DNA from: Vibrio sp. PID17_43 | GTDB lineage: Bacteria > Pseudomonadota > Gammaproteobacteria > Enterobacterales > Vibrionaceae | NCBI RefSeq assembly: GCF_002608565.1 | Contig: NZ_LIXM01000027.1 | Coordinates: forward strand, 1-50,534 | Length of the DNA: 50,534 bases | Direction of reading: 5' to 3' | In this document: positions 25,387-35,785 of the stretch, piece by piece | Layout: the number at the start of each line of letters is the position of its first letter | Position numbering within the stretch: position 1 is the stretch's first letter | The notes under the pieces: generated by a model | Told to the model about the DNA's origin: nothing | The model's database searches: none | Seen by the model: the letters and a program-made list of their open reading frames with translations, nothing else | Program-made: the position numbers and the translations under genes

Positions 25387-26991
25387 TTACATTCTGAATA
25401 TACCAAATTCACTGTCAGGAATTGGCGCATTGAGCGTGGCTTTCAATGCTTGCGCCAGTACATGACGTGTCTCCTTAGGGTCAATAATGCCGTCATCCCA
25501 TAATCGTGCACTGGCATAGTAGGGATGCCCCTGAGACTCATACAAGTCTAAGATAGATTCTCGAAATGTCCTTTCTTCTTGTTCAGGCCAAACTTCACCT
25601 TGGCGCTTTTTTACTTCTCTTCGAACTTTGGTGAGTACGCCTGCCGCTTGCTCTCCCCCCATCACCGAGATACGTGCATTTGGCCACATCCACATCATGG
25701 TGGGGTCATAGGCTCGTCCGCACATGCCATAATTTCCTGCACCATAGGAACCACCGATGATGACAGTAAATTTAGGTACTTCGGCACATGCCACCGCCAT
25801 TACCAGCTTTGCACCGTGTTTAGCAATACCCTCCGCCTCGAGTTTTTTACCGACCATGAACCCGGTAATGTTTTGGAGAAACAGGAGGGGAATTTTACGT
25901 TTGGCACACAGTTCGATAAAGTGCGTTCCTTTTTGTGATGATTCTGAGAATAAGATGCCATTATTCGCCACAATCCCAATCAGGTGGCCATGAAGCCTCG
26001 CAAATCCGCACACTAATGTTTTTCCATATAGCGCTTTGAACTCGTCAAAGTCGGAGTCATCCACGATGCGCGCAATGATCTCTCTAACATCAAAAGTGAG
26101 ACGAAGGTTCGCATTGACGATCCCGTACATCTCTTTGGCGTCGTAGCGAGGAGGTAAAATGGTTTTATTACAGACGACAGGGCTCGGTTGGTTGCTGTTT
26201 GAAATCGCTTCTCTAGCAAGTTGTAAAGCATGCTTGTCATTATCGGCGTAATAGTCGGCCACACCCGATTTACGGCAATGGACATCAGCACCGCCAAGCT
26301 CTTCTTCGCTTACCACCTCTCCAGTCGCCGCTTTGACCAGAGGTGGCCCAGCTAAAAAGATGGTGCCTTGTTGTTTCACCATAATCGATACGTCGGCCAT
26401 GGCTGGCACATAGGCTCCGCCTGCGGTGCAAAGCCCCATCACGACGGCAACTTGCGGAATGCCTTTGGCGGACATTCTGGCCTGATTGAAGAAGATGCGT
26501 CCAAAATGGTCTCTATCAGGAAAAACCTCCGCTTGGTATGGGAGATTTGCCCCGCCTGAGTCGACCAAGTACACGCAAGGTAACTGGCAACGCTGTGCAA
26601 TTTCTTGAGCACGTAAATGTTTTTTCACCGTGAGTGGATAATACGTCCCGCCCTTGACCGAAGGGTCGTTGGCAATCACCATACATTGAATGCCCTCGAT
26701 GGTGCCAATGCCAGCAACCACGCCGGCGCAGGGGATCGATTCATCGTACACTTGCCATGCGGCGAATTGACCAATTTCTAGAAATTCACTGTCATCGTCG
26801 AGCAAGCACGCCAAACGTTCACGAACGGGCAATTTTCCTTTTAATCTTTGACGTTCGATCGCTTTGTTGCCGCCACCTTGTTTGATGATTTCGATGTTTG
26901 CATTGAGGTTTTTCACCAACTCAGTCATGACGATTTTGTTAGACTGAAACAACTCACTCGTTGGCTTGGTTTTACTTTTAATGATGGCCAT
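25387..26991 (-). CDS. liuB: Methylcrotonoyl-CoA carboxylase beta subunit (LiuB)
   Basis: A 534-aa carboxyltransferase subunit that moves CO2 from carboxybiotin to 3-methylcrotonyl-CoA. Full-length for MCC beta. Recognisable segments are [70 protein letters not shown] and [19 protein letters not shown], the acyl-CoA and biotin sites. It needs a biotin-carboxylase/carrier alpha subunit (LiuD), which is not encoded in this operon or anywhere in the window. An internal ATG ([10 protein letters not shown]) at codon 22 could be an alternative start. Confidence 0.93.
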   Translation of the reverse strand: MAIIKSKTKPTSELFQSNKIVMTELVKNLNANIEIIKQGGGNKAIERQRLKGKLPVRERLACLLDDDSEFLEIGQFAAWQVYDESIPCAGVVAGIGTIEGIQCMVIANDPSVKGGTYYPLTVKKHLRAQEIAQRCQLPCVYLVDSGGANLPYQAEVFPDRDHFGRIFFNQARMSAKGIPQVAVVMGLCTAGGAYVPAMADVSIMVKQQGTIFLAGPPLVKAATGEVVSEEELGGADVHCRKSGVADYYADNDKHALQLAREAISNSNQPSPVVCNKTILPPRYDAKEMYGIVNANLRLTFDVREIIARIVDDSDFDEFKALYGKTLVCGFARLHGHLIGIVANNGILFSESSQKGTHFIELCAKRKIPLLFLQNITGFMVGKKLEAEGIAKHGAKLVMAVACAEVPKFTVIIGGSYGAGNYGMCGRAYDPTMMWMWPNARISVMGGEQAAGVLTKVRREVKKRQGEVWPEQEERTFRESILDLYESQGHPYYASARLWDDGIIDPKETRHVLAQALKATLNAPIPDSEFGIFRM

Positions 26992-27012
26992 GGAGATTTC
27001 CTTGTTGGAGGA

Positions 27013-28182
27013 TTAACGAGACTCTTCAAACAGTTCACGACCAATCAGCATTCGACGTATTTCCGAGGTTCCGGCACCAATTTCGTACAACTTGGCGTCT
27101 CGCAGTAATCGTCCTGTCGCGTATTCGTTGACGTAACCATTGCCACCTAGCAATTGAATGGCGTCTAAAGCCATTTGCGTCGCCAATTCTGCGCTATATA
27201 GGATTACTCCAGCGGCATCCTTTCGAGTGCATTCGCCTCGGTCGCACGCCGCTGCAACGGTATAGACATACGCTTTCGCGGCATTCATGCGTGAGTACAT
27301 GTCTGCGAGTTTGCCTTGCACCAATTGGAACTCACCAATGGATTTTCCAAACTGTTTTCGTTCGTGAACGTAGGGGATAACCTCATCCATACAGGCTTGC
27401 ATAATGCCGAGTGGGCCTGCCGCGAGGACGACTCGTTCGTAATCGAGACCACTCATGAGAACTTTGATACCTTGATTGACGTCTCCAAGTACGTTTTCTT
27501 TCGGTACTCTGCAGTTTTTGAATATTAATTCACATGTGTTTGAACCACGCATGCCAAGCTTCTCGAGCTTTTGTGCATGACTAAAACCTGCAAAATTACG
27601 CTCAATAATAAACGCAGAGAGACCTCGTGACTTTGCACTTGGGTCCGTTTTAGCGTAAACGACGAAGGTATCGGCATCAGGCCCGTTAGTGATCCACATT
27701 TTAGTACCATTAAGCAGGAAATGATCGCCTTTGTCTTTTGCTCGCAATTGCATGCTGACCACATCAGAGCCGGAGTTCGGCTCACTCATCGCTAGTGCGC
27801 CAATATGAGTACCGTCAATCAGTTTTGGCAGGTACTTCTCGCGTTGGGTTTGAGTTCCGTTTCGGTAGATTTGGTTAACACAAAGGTTGGAGTGAGCGCC
27901 GTAACTCAACCCAACGGAGGCAGACGCGCGGCTGATCTCTTCCATTGCCACAACATGAGCGAGATAGCCCATTCCTGCGCCGCCGAACGCTTCACTTACC
28001 GTTACGCCAAGCAAGCCCATTTCTCCAAATAGAGGCCAAAGGTGATTAGGAAATTGATTGTAGTGGTCGATATTGGCAGCGATAGGGGCGATGTGCTCGG
28101 ACGAAAAGGCATTCACGTGATCGCGGAGCATATCGATGGTTTCACCAAGCCCAAAACTTAATGGGGTGTAGCTTGTCTTCAT
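27013..28182 (-). CDS. liuA: Isovaleryl-CoA dehydrogenase (LiuA)
   Basis: A 389-aa FAD enzyme oxidising isovaleryl-CoA to 3-methylcrotonyl-CoA and passing electrons to ETF. The catalytic Glu sits at 249 in [15 protein letters not shown], and the usual acyl-CoA dehydrogenase Glu is Gly instead ([10 protein letters not shown]). That swap is diagnostic for isovaleryl-CoA dehydrogenases. [12 protein letters not shown] and [22 protein letters not shown] are the FAD and substrate segments. First enzyme gene of the liu operon, 83 bases after the MerR gene. ETF and ETF-QO genes are about 18-22 kb away with a matching operator. Confidence 0.94.
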   Translation of the reverse strand: MKTSYTPLSFGLGETIDMLRDHVNAFSSEHIAPIAANIDHYNQFPNHLWPLFGEMGLLGVTVSEAFGGAGMGYLAHVVAMEEISRASASVGLSYGAHSNLCVNQIYRNGTQTQREKYLPKLIDGTHIGALAMSEPNSGSDVVSMQLRAKDKGDHFLLNGTKMWITNGPDADTFVVYAKTDPSAKSRGLSAFIIERNFAGFSHAQKLEKLGMRGSNTCELIFKNCRVPKENVLGDVNQGIKVLMSGLDYERVVLAAGPLGIMQACMDEVIPYVHERKQFGKSIGEFQLVQGKLADMYSRMNAAKAYVYTVAAACDRGECTRKDAAGVILYSAELATQMALDAIQLLGGNGYVNEYATGRLLRDAKLYEIGAGTSEIRRMLIGRELFEESR

Positions 28183-28265
28183 AACGTTTCCCTGTTTTAA
28201 GTACGAAAGAGGTGAGAGTTACACTGCTTGCTTGGGCAAATTTAAGGGTCTGTTTTTTTGTCTTG

Positions 28266-28631
28266 TTATCGGTTTAGTGCCTGTTGACATCGTTCTTTAG
28301 CGGCGTTGAGTTCGGCCATGACAACACCAATATCGTCCAGTTGTTGCTGTAGATGCGCTTGTTTCTCATCGATGATGGTGAGCATTTTAATCAGTTGACT
28401 GTCTGTCTGTTGTGTGTCGTAAAGCTCAAATAATTCGCGAATTTCTGCAAGGGAAAAGCCTAAACGCTTACCACGTAAAATCAGTTTGAGACGCGTTTTA
28501 TCTCGGCGCTGATAGACACGAATGTTGCCTTTGCGCTCTGGTTCAATTAGCCCTACATCCTCATAAAATCGGATACTCCGAGTCGTGATGTCGAACTCCT
28601 TCGCTAGGTCACTAATCTTGTATTTTTCCAC
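28266..28631 (-). CDS. liuR: MerR family regulator of branched-chain catabolism (LiuR)
   Basis: A 121-aa MerR-type regulator with an N-terminal winged helix (KISDLAKEFDITTRSIRFYEDVGLIEPER, then IRVYQRRDKTRLKLILRGKRLGFSL) and a C-terminal dimer coiled coil (IIDEKQAHLQQQLDDIGVVMAEL). It has no metal-binding cysteines; the one Cys near the C-terminus is isolated. Head position in the liu operon and two ACGT-NN-ACGT sites in the divergent promoter region identify it as LiuR, which controls leucine/isovalerate catabolism in gammaproteobacteria. Confidence 0.88.
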   Translation of the reverse strand: MEKYKISDLAKEFDITTRSIRFYEDVGLIEPERKGNIRVYQRRDKTRLKLILRGKRLGFSLAEIRELFELYDTQQTDSQLIKMLTIIDEKQAHLQQQLDDIGVVMAELNAAKERCQQALNR

Positions 28632-28746
28632 CGGACACTTCCCCTAATTAAAAATGCAGTTGCTGCAAATTACGTCATGCTTGTTTAAGCGAAAGGCGCT
28701 TCCTTTACCTGAGTTTAAAATTTAATTGTTATAAAGTTGTTTGTTA

Positions 28747-28756
28747 ACGTTGACGT
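28747..28756. promoter_or_regulatory. Candidate LiuR operator, site A
   Basis: Two ACGT half-sites two bases apart (ACGTTGACGT) in the divergent promoter region between liuR and the thiolase gene. The shape resembles the LiuR consensus as I remember it. It lies nearer to liuR. Confidence 0.6.
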
Positions 28757-28775
28757 AAATGTTAGTGCTATGCTT

Positions 28776-28785
28776 ACGTAAACGT
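28776..28785. promoter_or_regulatory. Candidate LiuR operator, site B
   Basis: ACGTAAACGT inside TTACGTAAACGTCAA, on the thiolase side of the divergent region. The same 10-base core recurs between the ETF-QO and etfB genes. Confidence 0.65.
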
Positions 28786-28919
28786 CAAGAAATCACAGTG
28801 CGAAAGTTCGTCGCTTTATAAGAGGCTGGAGCTACCATGCAAAATATGTGGAAGCCCGTGGTAGCAGGTGTGAGGGATGAGTTCGTGATCGGTGAATTAT
28901 CGTCAATAAGGACGGCATC

Positions 28920-30149
28920 ATGAGAAACGACATCTGGATTGTCAGCGCCAAGAGAACGCCAATTGGGCGATTTCAAGGTCAATTACGAAGCTACTCTGCG
29001 CCGCAGTTAGGTGCATTGGCGATTAAGGCAACTTTAAAAGCATGTGGTATTAAATCGGTGGATGAAGTCTACATGGGTTGTGTTTTAGCAGCGGGCTGTG
29101 GCCAAGCTCCCGCTAGGCAAGCGGCTTTGGGAGCCGGCTTACCACACACCACCGCCTGTACGACGATCAACAAAGTTTGTGGTTCAGGCATGAAGAGCGT
29201 CATGCTGGCAAGCGATCTGATTAAAGCGGGTTCGATCAATACTGCTATCGCTGGTGGTATGGAAAGTATGACCAATGCGCCATATTTACTCAAAGAAGCA
29301 AGGAATGGTATGCGTATGGGGCACAAATCGACGTATGACCATATGTTTCTTGATGGTTTGCAAGACGCTTATGAAGGGCATTTAATGGGCGTGTATGCTC
29401 AGCAGACGGCCGATCACTCTGAGTTCACGCGAGAGCAAATGGATGAATGGGCGATGATGTCTGCCAAACGTGCGCTAGATGCACAAGAGCAGCGTTTGTT
29501 TGATGATGAAATCTCTCCGATCGACGTAACTACACCAATTGCCTCTTTGACTCTGGATTACGATGAGCATCCACGCTCAATCAAACTCGAAAAAATCCCT
29601 AAGCTTAAGCCGGCTTTCGACTCTCTTGGGACCATCACGGCGGCGAATTCCAGCGCGATTTCAGATGGTGCGGCTGCGCTCGTACTTATGGATGAAGAAA
29701 GCGCCCGTCATAAAGGCTTAACGCCATTAGCAGTCATTAAGGGTTACTCGACACATGCAAGAAAGCCTTCAGAATTTACCCTTGCACCTGTATTTGCAAT
29801 TGAGCAATTACTCTCACAGCTCGACTGGTCGGTGGATGAAGTGGATCTTTGGGAAATCAACGAAGCCTTTGCCGTGGTTACCCAAATTGCTGTTCGCCAG
29901 TTAAGCCTCGATCAAAACAAAGTCAACATCAAAGGGGGGAGCTGTGCACTTGGTCACCCCATTGGTGCCAGTGGTGCTCGAATCTTAGTCACACTCATTC
30001 ACAGTCTGCGCCAGCTTCAAGCTTTGGGTGTTGAAGGGAATGCCAATAATAAGACGGTGATGCGAGGTGTAGCATCGTTGTGTATTGGTGGTGGAGAAGC
30101 AACCGCCATTGCTGTCGAAATACCGCTTGACTCTGATCAACGGAAATAG
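28920..30149 (+). CDS. Acetyl-CoA C-acyltransferase (thiolase II type)
   Basis: A 409-aa thiolase. The nucleophilic C87 lies in TTINKVCGSGMKSVMLA, the second active site in GGSCALGHPIGASGARI, and CIGGGEATAIAVE closes the fold. As first gene of the operon facing liu it could cleave acetoacetyl-CoA (end of leucine breakdown) or 2-methylacetoacetyl-CoA (isoleucine). AAGGA precedes the ATG. The operon runs on, with an 84-base gap, into the methylmalonate-semialdehyde dehydrogenase gene. Confidence 0.93.
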   Translation: MRNDIWIVSAKRTPIGRFQGQLRSYSAPQLGALAIKATLKACGIKSVDEVYMGCVLAAGCGQAPARQAALGAGLPHTTACTTINKVCGSGMKSVMLASDLIKAGSINTAIAGGMESMTNAPYLLKEARNGMRMGHKSTYDHMFLDGLQDAYEGHLMGVYAQQTADHSEFTREQMDEWAMMSAKRALDAQEQRLFDDEISPIDVTTPIASLTLDYDEHPRSIKLEKIPKLKPAFDSLGTITAANSSAISDGAAALVLMDEESARHKGLTPLAVIKGYSTHARKPSEFTLAPVFAIEQLLSQLDWSVDEVDLWEINEAFAVVTQIAVRQLSLDQNKVNIKGGSCALGHPIGASGARILVTLIHSLRQLQALGVEGNANNKTVMRGVASLCIGGGEATAIAVEIPLDSDQRK

Positions 30150-30233
30150 GAGCTCATGGCTTTTAGTCAACAGAAGTGGCTCAGGGTTACTTAGATTGGT
30201 GTCAGTATCATTACGTTAACAAAGGATTAGCTT

Positions 30234-31727
30234 ATGACTCGTTTGGTTCCCTTATTCATAGATGGTGAATTTCGTGAATCTCAAACCGCAGATTGGATAG
30301 AAGTTAATAACCCAGCCACTAATGAGGTGATTGCTTACCTTCCATGTTCAACCGATGAAGAGATGCAAGCTGCAATTGAAAGCGCTAACAAGGCATTTTC
30401 TAGCTGGAAGAATGTCGCGGTGTCGGAACGCGCGAGGCTCATGCTTCGCTATCAACATTTGTTAAAAACGCACCATGATGAATTGGCGACACTCCTTTCA
30501 CACGAAACGGGAAAAATCTTTGCTGATGCAAAAGGGGATGTATGGCGAGGAATTGAAGTGGTAGAGCAAGCCGCCAATATTGCTAGTCATATGATGGGGG
30601 AAACGGTTGAAAATGTGGCCACGGATATCGACAGTTATTCTTTGATTCAACCGCTGGGCGTGTGCTGTGGGATCACACCATTTAATTTCCCGGCAATGAT
30701 TCCTTTATGGATGTTTCCAATTGCGATTGCCAGCGGGAACACATTTGTTCTCAAGCCATCCGAGCAAGTCCCTCTGACCTCAATTCGATTGGCCGAGCTG
30801 TTTGAAGAAGCGGGGGCGCCAAAAGGTGTGTTGCAGATCGTGCATGGCCGAAAAGAACAAGTCGATTTCTTATTGGCGAGCCAGACCATTCAAGCGGTGT
30901 CGTTTGTTGGTTCCGTGCCTGTCGCGAAATACATTTACACCAAAGCAACACAAAACTTCAAACGCGTCCAAGCTTTTGCAGGGGCGAAAAATCATATGGT
31001 GGTGATGCCAGATGCCAACAAAGGGCAGGTCGTGAGTAATCTTGTTGGATCATCGGTGGGTGCTGCTGGTCAACGTTGCATGGCGATATCAGTAGCGGTA
31101 TTTGTTGGCAGTTCGAAAGGGTGGATAAGCGAACTCAAACAAGAGATGGCCAAAGTGCATCCAGGAGCTTGGGATGATGAAAGTGCGGCTTATGGCCCGC
31201 TTATCAGTGCGCAGGCGAAAGCACGTGTGCTGAGACTGATTGAAGAAGGAAAGCAACAAGGTGCGGTATGTGAACTCGATGGTAGCCAATGTGAAGTCGA
31301 AGGCTTCCCTGACGGTAATTGGGTTGGGCCAACCCTGTTTAGTGGTGTAACAACGGAGATGTCGATTTACACCCAAGAAATATTTGGTCCGGTACTGGTG
31401 TGTATTGAAGTGGATACCTTGCAAGAGGCGATAGCGCTGGTGAATCGTAACTCTTACGGCAACGGTACGTCGATTTTCACGGCGAATGGTGGGGCTGCAA
31501 GAAAATACCAACATGAGATTCAAGTTGGTCAGGTTGGCGTGAATGTGCCTATACCTGTTCCGCTGCCTTTCTTCTCATTTACGGGTTGGCGAGGCAGTTT
31601 TTATGGCGATCTTCATGCTTATGGTAAACAGGCGGTGCGCTTTTACACCGAGACCAAAACGGTGACTGCCCGTTGGTTTGATGACGATATTCCCACCGGT
31701 CCCAATCTCACCATCAATCTGCACTAA
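30234..31727 (+). CDS. mmsA: CoA-acylating methylmalonate-semialdehyde dehydrogenase
   Basis: A 497-aa dehydrogenase converting methylmalonate semialdehyde to propionyl-CoA in valine catabolism. The catalytic cysteine is C282 in GQRCMAI, with the family-specific N-terminal region [39 protein letters not shown] and the C-terminal [20 protein letters not shown]. These distinguish MMSDH from other aldehyde dehydrogenases. Upstream, TTACGTTAAC resembles half of a LiuR site. It is the last step of the valine pathway but comes first among the mms genes. Confidence 0.95.
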   Translation: MTRLVPLFIDGEFRESQTADWIEVNNPATNEVIAYLPCSTDEEMQAAIESANKAFSSWKNVAVSERARLMLRYQHLLKTHHDELATLLSHETGKIFADAKGDVWRGIEVVEQAANIASHMMGETVENVATDIDSYSLIQPLGVCCGITPFNFPAMIPLWMFPIAIASGNTFVLKPSEQVPLTSIRLAELFEEAGAPKGVLQIVHGRKEQVDFLLASQTIQAVSFVGSVPVAKYIYTKATQNFKRVQAFAGAKNHMVVMPDANKGQVVSNLVGSSVGAAGQRCMAISVAVFVGSSKGWISELKQEMAKVHPGAWDDESAAYGPLISAQAKARVLRLIEEGKQQGAVCELDGSQCEVEGFPDGNWVGPTLFSGVTTEMSIYTQEIFGPVLVCIEVDTLQEAIALVNRNSYGNGTSIFTANGGAARKYQHEIQVGQVGVNVPIPVPLPFFSFTGWRGSFYGDLHAYGKQAVRFYTETKTVTARWFDDDIPTGPNLTINLH

Positions 31728-31746
31728 CTAAGAGTAAGGTGCTCAT

Positions 31747-32901
31747 ATGGATTTTGAACTCAATGAAGAGCAACGGATGTTTGCTGATACGGCCGAACAG
31801 TTCGCAGCAGAACGGTTAGCACCGATGGCAGCAGAGTGGGATGAGAAGCAAATCTTCCCCAAAGACATATTGCGTGAAGCGGGTGAGTTGGGATTTCTCA
31901 GTCTGTATACGCCAGAAGAACAGGGAGGTTTGGGTTTAAGCCGATTAGACGCCTCCATTATCTTTGAACAACTCTCTATGGGGTGCACGTCAACCACGGC
32001 ATTTATGACGATTCACAATATGGTCACCTGGATGGTAGCAAGCTTTGCAACCGAAGAGGTGAAGAACAAGTTCTGTCCAAAGCTTATTACCGGAGAATAC
32101 CTAGGGTCTTATTGTTTGACCGAGCCAAATGCAGGATCCGATGCCGCTTCATTGACGACCTCAGCGACGAAGCAAGGTGACTGTTATGTGCTGAATGGCG
32201 GCAAGACCTTTATCTCCGGAGCAGGGGATACCGAAGTGTTAGTCGTGATGGCGAGGACAGGTGATGCTGGAGCCAAAGGTGTGTCTGCATTTGTGGTACC
32301 CGCTGATGCGCATGGTGTCAGTTACGGGCGAAAAGAGCCGAAAATGGGTTGGAACAGCCAACCGACACGCGCAGTGATGTTCGATAATGTGTCGATTCCG
32401 TCGAGTCACTTATTAGGTGAAGAAGGACAGGGGTTTGCCTTCGCTATGAAAGGGCTCGATGGTGGTCGCATCAACATAGCGACTTGCTCGATAGGCACCG
32501 CGCAGCAAGCGTTAAATCATGCGGCGCAGTACATGCAAGAACGTAAGCAGTTCGGCAAGCCTTTGGCTCAGTTCCAAGCCCTGCAGTTCAAGCTGGCAGA
32601 CATGGTGACAGAGCTTGTGGCGGCAAGGCAATTGGTTCGCTATGCCGCCAGTAAGCTCGATCGAGGCGATCCCGATGCCACCACTTACTGTGCGATGGCA
32701 AAACGCTTTGCAACGGATGTCGGTTTTCAAGTCTGCGACCAAGCCTTACAACTCTATGGTGGATACGGTTACATCAAAGAATATCCAATGGAGCGTTACT
32801 TTCGCGACGTTCGTGTGCACCAAATCTTGGAAGGTACGAATGAGATCATGCGGTTAATCATTGCTCGCCGGTTTCTGGTCAACCAATCATCACTTATATG
32901 A
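31747..32901 (+). CDS. Acyl-CoA dehydrogenase, probable isobutyryl-CoA dehydrogenase
   Basis: A 384-aa FAD-dependent acyl-CoA dehydrogenase. The catalytic Glu is at the normal C-terminal position (E362 in ILEGTNEIMR), unlike the neighbouring isovaleryl enzyme. SYCLTEPNAGSDAASL and ERKQFGKPLAQFQALQFKLADM are typical segments. Its place between mmsA and the hydratase suggests isobutyryl-CoA and 2-methylbutyryl-CoA as substrates. It starts 20 bases after mmsA with an AAGG site. Confidence 0.92.
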   Translation: MDFELNEEQRMFADTAEQFAAERLAPMAAEWDEKQIFPKDILREAGELGFLSLYTPEEQGGLGLSRLDASIIFEQLSMGCTSTTAFMTIHNMVTWMVASFATEEVKNKFCPKLITGEYLGSYCLTEPNAGSDAASLTTSATKQGDCYVLNGGKTFISGAGDTEVLVVMARTGDAGAKGVSAFVVPADAHGVSYGRKEPKMGWNSQPTRAVMFDNVSIPSSHLLGEEGQGFAFAMKGLDGGRINIATCSIGTAQQALNHAAQYMQERKQFGKPLAQFQALQFKLADMVTELVAARQLVRYAASKLDRGDPDATTYCAMAKRFATDVGFQVCDQALQLYGGYGYIKEYPMERYFRDVRVHQILEGTNEIMRLIIARRFLVNQSSLI

Positions 32902-32941
32902 TTTTGCTCCGATCATTTTCACTGAGAAAGGATTCAGCGAT

Positions 32942-33730
32942 ATGTCATTAACAGAACAACAAGCGATTAACTACACCATCAGTAATCATGTGGCGGTGGT
33001 GACGATGAATAACCCCCCCGCAAATACTTGGACGTCAGATAGCCTAATTGCTCTAAAAGAGTTGGTGTTGGCACTGAATGAAGACAAAGACGTTTATGCA
33101 CTCGTACTCACGGGTAGAGGTGATAAGTTTTTCTCTGCAGGAGCGGATCTTAAGCTGTTTGCCGATGGAGACAAAGCGGTCGCGTTAGACATGGCAAGAG
33201 TATTTGGAGAGGCGTTTGAGTGCTTGTCATCATTTCGAGGTGTCTCCATTGCAGCCATTAACGGCTATGCCATGGGCGGCGGGTTAGAAGTTGCCTTAGC
33301 GTGTGACATTCGCATTGCTGAAAAGCAAGCTGTTTTGGCGTTACCAGAAGCGAAAGTTGGGCTGCTCCCTTGTGCTGGTGGCACGCAAAACCTCACTGCA
33401 TTAGTGGGTGAAGGTTGGGCGAAACGTATCATTCTATGTGGCGAACAAGTCGGAGCCGAGAAAGCGTACGAACTTGGGTTAGTAGAAGAAGTGGTCGAAA
33501 CGGGTCAAGCGCTCAATAAATCCATTGAACTGGCAAAGTCGGTGGCAAGCCAATCACCTTCATCTGTCGCGGCTTGTAAAATTTTGATTCAGAACATGCG
33601 CTCTGCACCGCTTAAACACGGCCTCATCAAAGAGCGAGAGTTGTTCCTCAATTTATTTGACACCGAGGATCAAACTGAAGGGGTTCGCGCCTTTTTGGAA
33701 AAACGCAAACCAAACTGGAAAAACCAATAG
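32942..33730 (+). CDS. Enoyl-CoA hydratase (methacrylyl-CoA hydratase)
   Basis: A 262-aa crotonase. Both catalytic Glu residues are kept, in GGGLEVALACDI and LPEAKVGLLPCAGG. The oxyanion segment is FSAGADLKLF. In the valine path it would hydrate methacrylyl-CoA to 3-hydroxyisobutyryl-CoA, and tiglyl-CoA in the isoleucine path. The chosen ATG follows AAGGA; an in-frame ATG 27 codons upstream overlaps the previous gene and codes an unrelated stretch. Eight bases separate it from the next gene. Confidence 0.92.
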   Translation: MSLTEQQAINYTISNHVAVVTMNNPPANTWTSDSLIALKELVLALNEDKDVYALVLTGRGDKFFSAGADLKLFADGDKAVALDMARVFGEAFECLSSFRGVSIAAINGYAMGGGLEVALACDIRIAEKQAVLALPEAKVGLLPCAGGTQNLTALVGEGWAKRIILCGEQVGAEKAYELGLVEEVVETGQALNKSIELAKSVASQSPSSVAACKILIQNMRSAPLKHGLIKERELFLNLFDTEDQTEGVRAFLEKRKPNWKNQ

Positions 33731-33738
33731 GAGGCGGC

Positions 33739-34863
33739 ATGACAGGGAAGGTAACCCTAACGGAAATGCAATGCATGGATGGTGTTCATCGTATCGGTAT
33801 CGCAACCTTGGATAATGCTTCATCACTTAATGCACTGACCTACGACATGCTTTTCCAACTTAATCAGCAGTTGATCAAATGGCAAGACGATCCACATTTG
33901 GTGTGTGTCATCCTTAACGGTGCGGGTGGAAAAGCCTTTTGTGCCGGCGGCGATGTGCGAACCATGTATCACGTCATGCACAACGAGAGTAAAGAAGCGA
34001 CGGCGGAATTTTGCACCAACTATTTCGCGCTTGAATACGAATGTGATTACCTGATCCACACGTATACAAAGCCGATCATTGGTTGGGGAGAAGGCATCGT
34101 CATGGGCGGCGGTATGGGGCTGTTTATGGGCACGAGCCATCGAGTGGTGACGCCAAAGTCTCGACTTGCTATGCCTGAAATCAATATTGGCTTGTATCCC
34201 GATGTTGGTGGGACGTGGTTTTTGAGCCAAATAGATCCCGAAGTTGGGTTGTTTCTCGGACTCACCGGAGCAATGGTTAATTCAAGTGACGCTGTCACGA
34301 TTGGCTTGGCGGAATGGCTACTTTTGGAGGAGCAATACCCCGCGTTGTTGGAAGAATTACAGCAAGTGAAGTGGGGAACCGCCGGAGCGAAGGAGCTTGT
34401 CAGTGCCTTGCTACAATTGATGGAGGAGCAAGTGATTGACAGTAAACCGACGACCCAAATATGCCCTTATCTCTCTCAAATTAAAGAAGCGTGTAAAGGC
34501 AACGATCTTGAGCTGATTTCACAGCGGATATTAGCGCTAGAGTCTAGCAATCAATGGCTTGAAAATGCAAAGCAGACGTTCGCTGCAGGAAGCCCTATTA
34601 CCGCTCATATCTGTTTTAGGCAAGTTAAAGACTACCACAGACTATTATTGGCTGATTGTTTTCGTTTGGAGCTCACTTTATCAGTACGAAGCGCATTGCT
34701 TGGTGAATTTGAAGAAGGAGTACGATCAAGGCTTATGGATAAAGATGGTGCGCCGAAATGGATGTTCAACAGCATTACTGACGTTGATGAAAGGGTCATC
34801 GATGGTTTGTTTACGTCGTTGTGGTCAGACGAAGAGCATCCGCTTGCACAGTTAGGAAAATAA
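33739..34863 (+). CDS. 3-Hydroxyisobutyryl-CoA hydrolase
   Basis: A 374-aa crotonase-fold thioesterase releasing 3-hydroxyisobutyrate. Longer than true hydratases, with the hydrolase signature FCAGGDVRTMY, GIVMGGGMGL and MPEINIGLYPDVGG, where E147 and D155 match the catalytic residues of human HIBCH. GGAGG precedes the ATG. It lies between hydratase and dehydrogenase genes in pathway order. Confidence 0.94.
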   Translation: MTGKVTLTEMQCMDGVHRIGIATLDNASSLNALTYDMLFQLNQQLIKWQDDPHLVCVILNGAGGKAFCAGGDVRTMYHVMHNESKEATAEFCTNYFALEYECDYLIHTYTKPIIGWGEGIVMGGGMGLFMGTSHRVVTPKSRLAMPEINIGLYPDVGGTWFLSQIDPEVGLFLGLTGAMVNSSDAVTIGLAEWLLLEEQYPALLEELQQVKWGTAGAKELVSALLQLMEEQVIDSKPTTQICPYLSQIKEACKGNDLELISQRILALESSNQWLENAKQTFAAGSPITAHICFRQVKDYHRLLLADCFRLELTLSVRSALLGEFEEGVRSRLMDKDGAPKWMFNSITDVDERVIDGLFTSLWSDEEHPLAQLGK

Positions 34864-34873
34864 GGAGAACAGC

Positions 34874-35779
34874 ATGAGTACCATCGCATTTATTGGTCTA
34901 GGGAATATGGGAAGCCCAATGGCACAAAACTTACTGGCTTCAGGATTTAATGTGCAGGTGTTTGACTTGGATGTAAACGCCGCCAAACAGCTTGAACCTT
35001 TTGGTGCCATAGTTGCTCAGTCATTAGAAGAGGTCGTGGATGGCGCGAGCACCGTCATCACCATGTTGCCGACCGGCATTCATGTAAGATCGGTATATTT
35101 AGGAGACTTACATGGCGGAGTAGGAGTACTTAACCTCGTGTCAGAAAAAACCTTGTTGATTGACTGTTCAACGGTCGACCCAGATTCAGCACGTTTAGTC
35201 GCAAATGAGGCGGCGAATAAGCACTTGCTGTTTGTCGATTCACCAGTGTCTGGTGGGGTCGCTGGTGCAAATGCCGCAACGTTAACCTTTATTGTTGGTG
35301 GTACCGATGAGGCGTTCTCCAAAGCCAATGCGATATTGCGCTACATGGGCAAAAATGTGTTTCATGCTGGTAAAGCCGGTGATGGGCAGATGGCAAAAAT
35401 CTGCAATAACTTGATGCTTGGCATCTTAATGTCAGGAACCTGTGAGGCGCTGAATCTTGGTATTGATCATGGGCTGGATCCTAAAGTGCTCTCTAATATC
35501 ATGCTGCAGAGCTCGGGTCGAAATTGGGCGTTAGAGCTGTACAATCCGTGTCCAGGTGTGATGGACAATGCGCCAGCAAGTAATCAATACCAACCAGGCT
35601 TTATGAGTAAGTTGATGCTGAAAGACTTGGGGCTAGGTTTAGATGCGGCACTGCAAACGCACTCTTCAGTTCCGATGGGTTCGTTAGCGCGTAACCTCTA
35701 CGCATTTCACAATGCCAGTGGGAATGCCGATCTTGATTTCTCTAGTTTGTTTGAATTTTATAAGCATCAGGAGGGTTAA
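34874..35779 (+). CDS. mmsB: 3-Hydroxyisobutyrate dehydrogenase
   Basis: A 301-aa NAD-dependent beta-hydroxyacid dehydrogenase oxidising 3-hydroxyisobutyrate to methylmalonate semialdehyde. The Rossmann motif is FIGLGNMGSPMAQNLL. DSPVSGGVAGA is the substrate loop and K175 in GQMAKICNNLMLG the catalytic lysine. AAGGAG precedes the ATG. Together with mmsA it closes the valine pathway. Confidence 0.95.
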   Translation: MSTIAFIGLGNMGSPMAQNLLASGFNVQVFDLDVNAAKQLEPFGAIVAQSLEEVVDGASTVITMLPTGIHVRSVYLGDLHGGVGVLNLVSEKTLLIDCSTVDPDSARLVANEAANKHLLFVDSPVSGGVAGANAATLTFIVGGTDEAFSKANAILRYMGKNVFHAGKAGDGQMAKICNNLMLGILMSGTCEALNLGIDHGLDPKVLSNIMLQSSGRNWALELYNPCPGVMDNAPASNQYQPGFMSKLMLKDLGLGLDAALQTHSSVPMGSLARNLYAFHNASGNADLDFSSLFEFYKHQEG

Positions 35780-35785
35780 CAGCAT

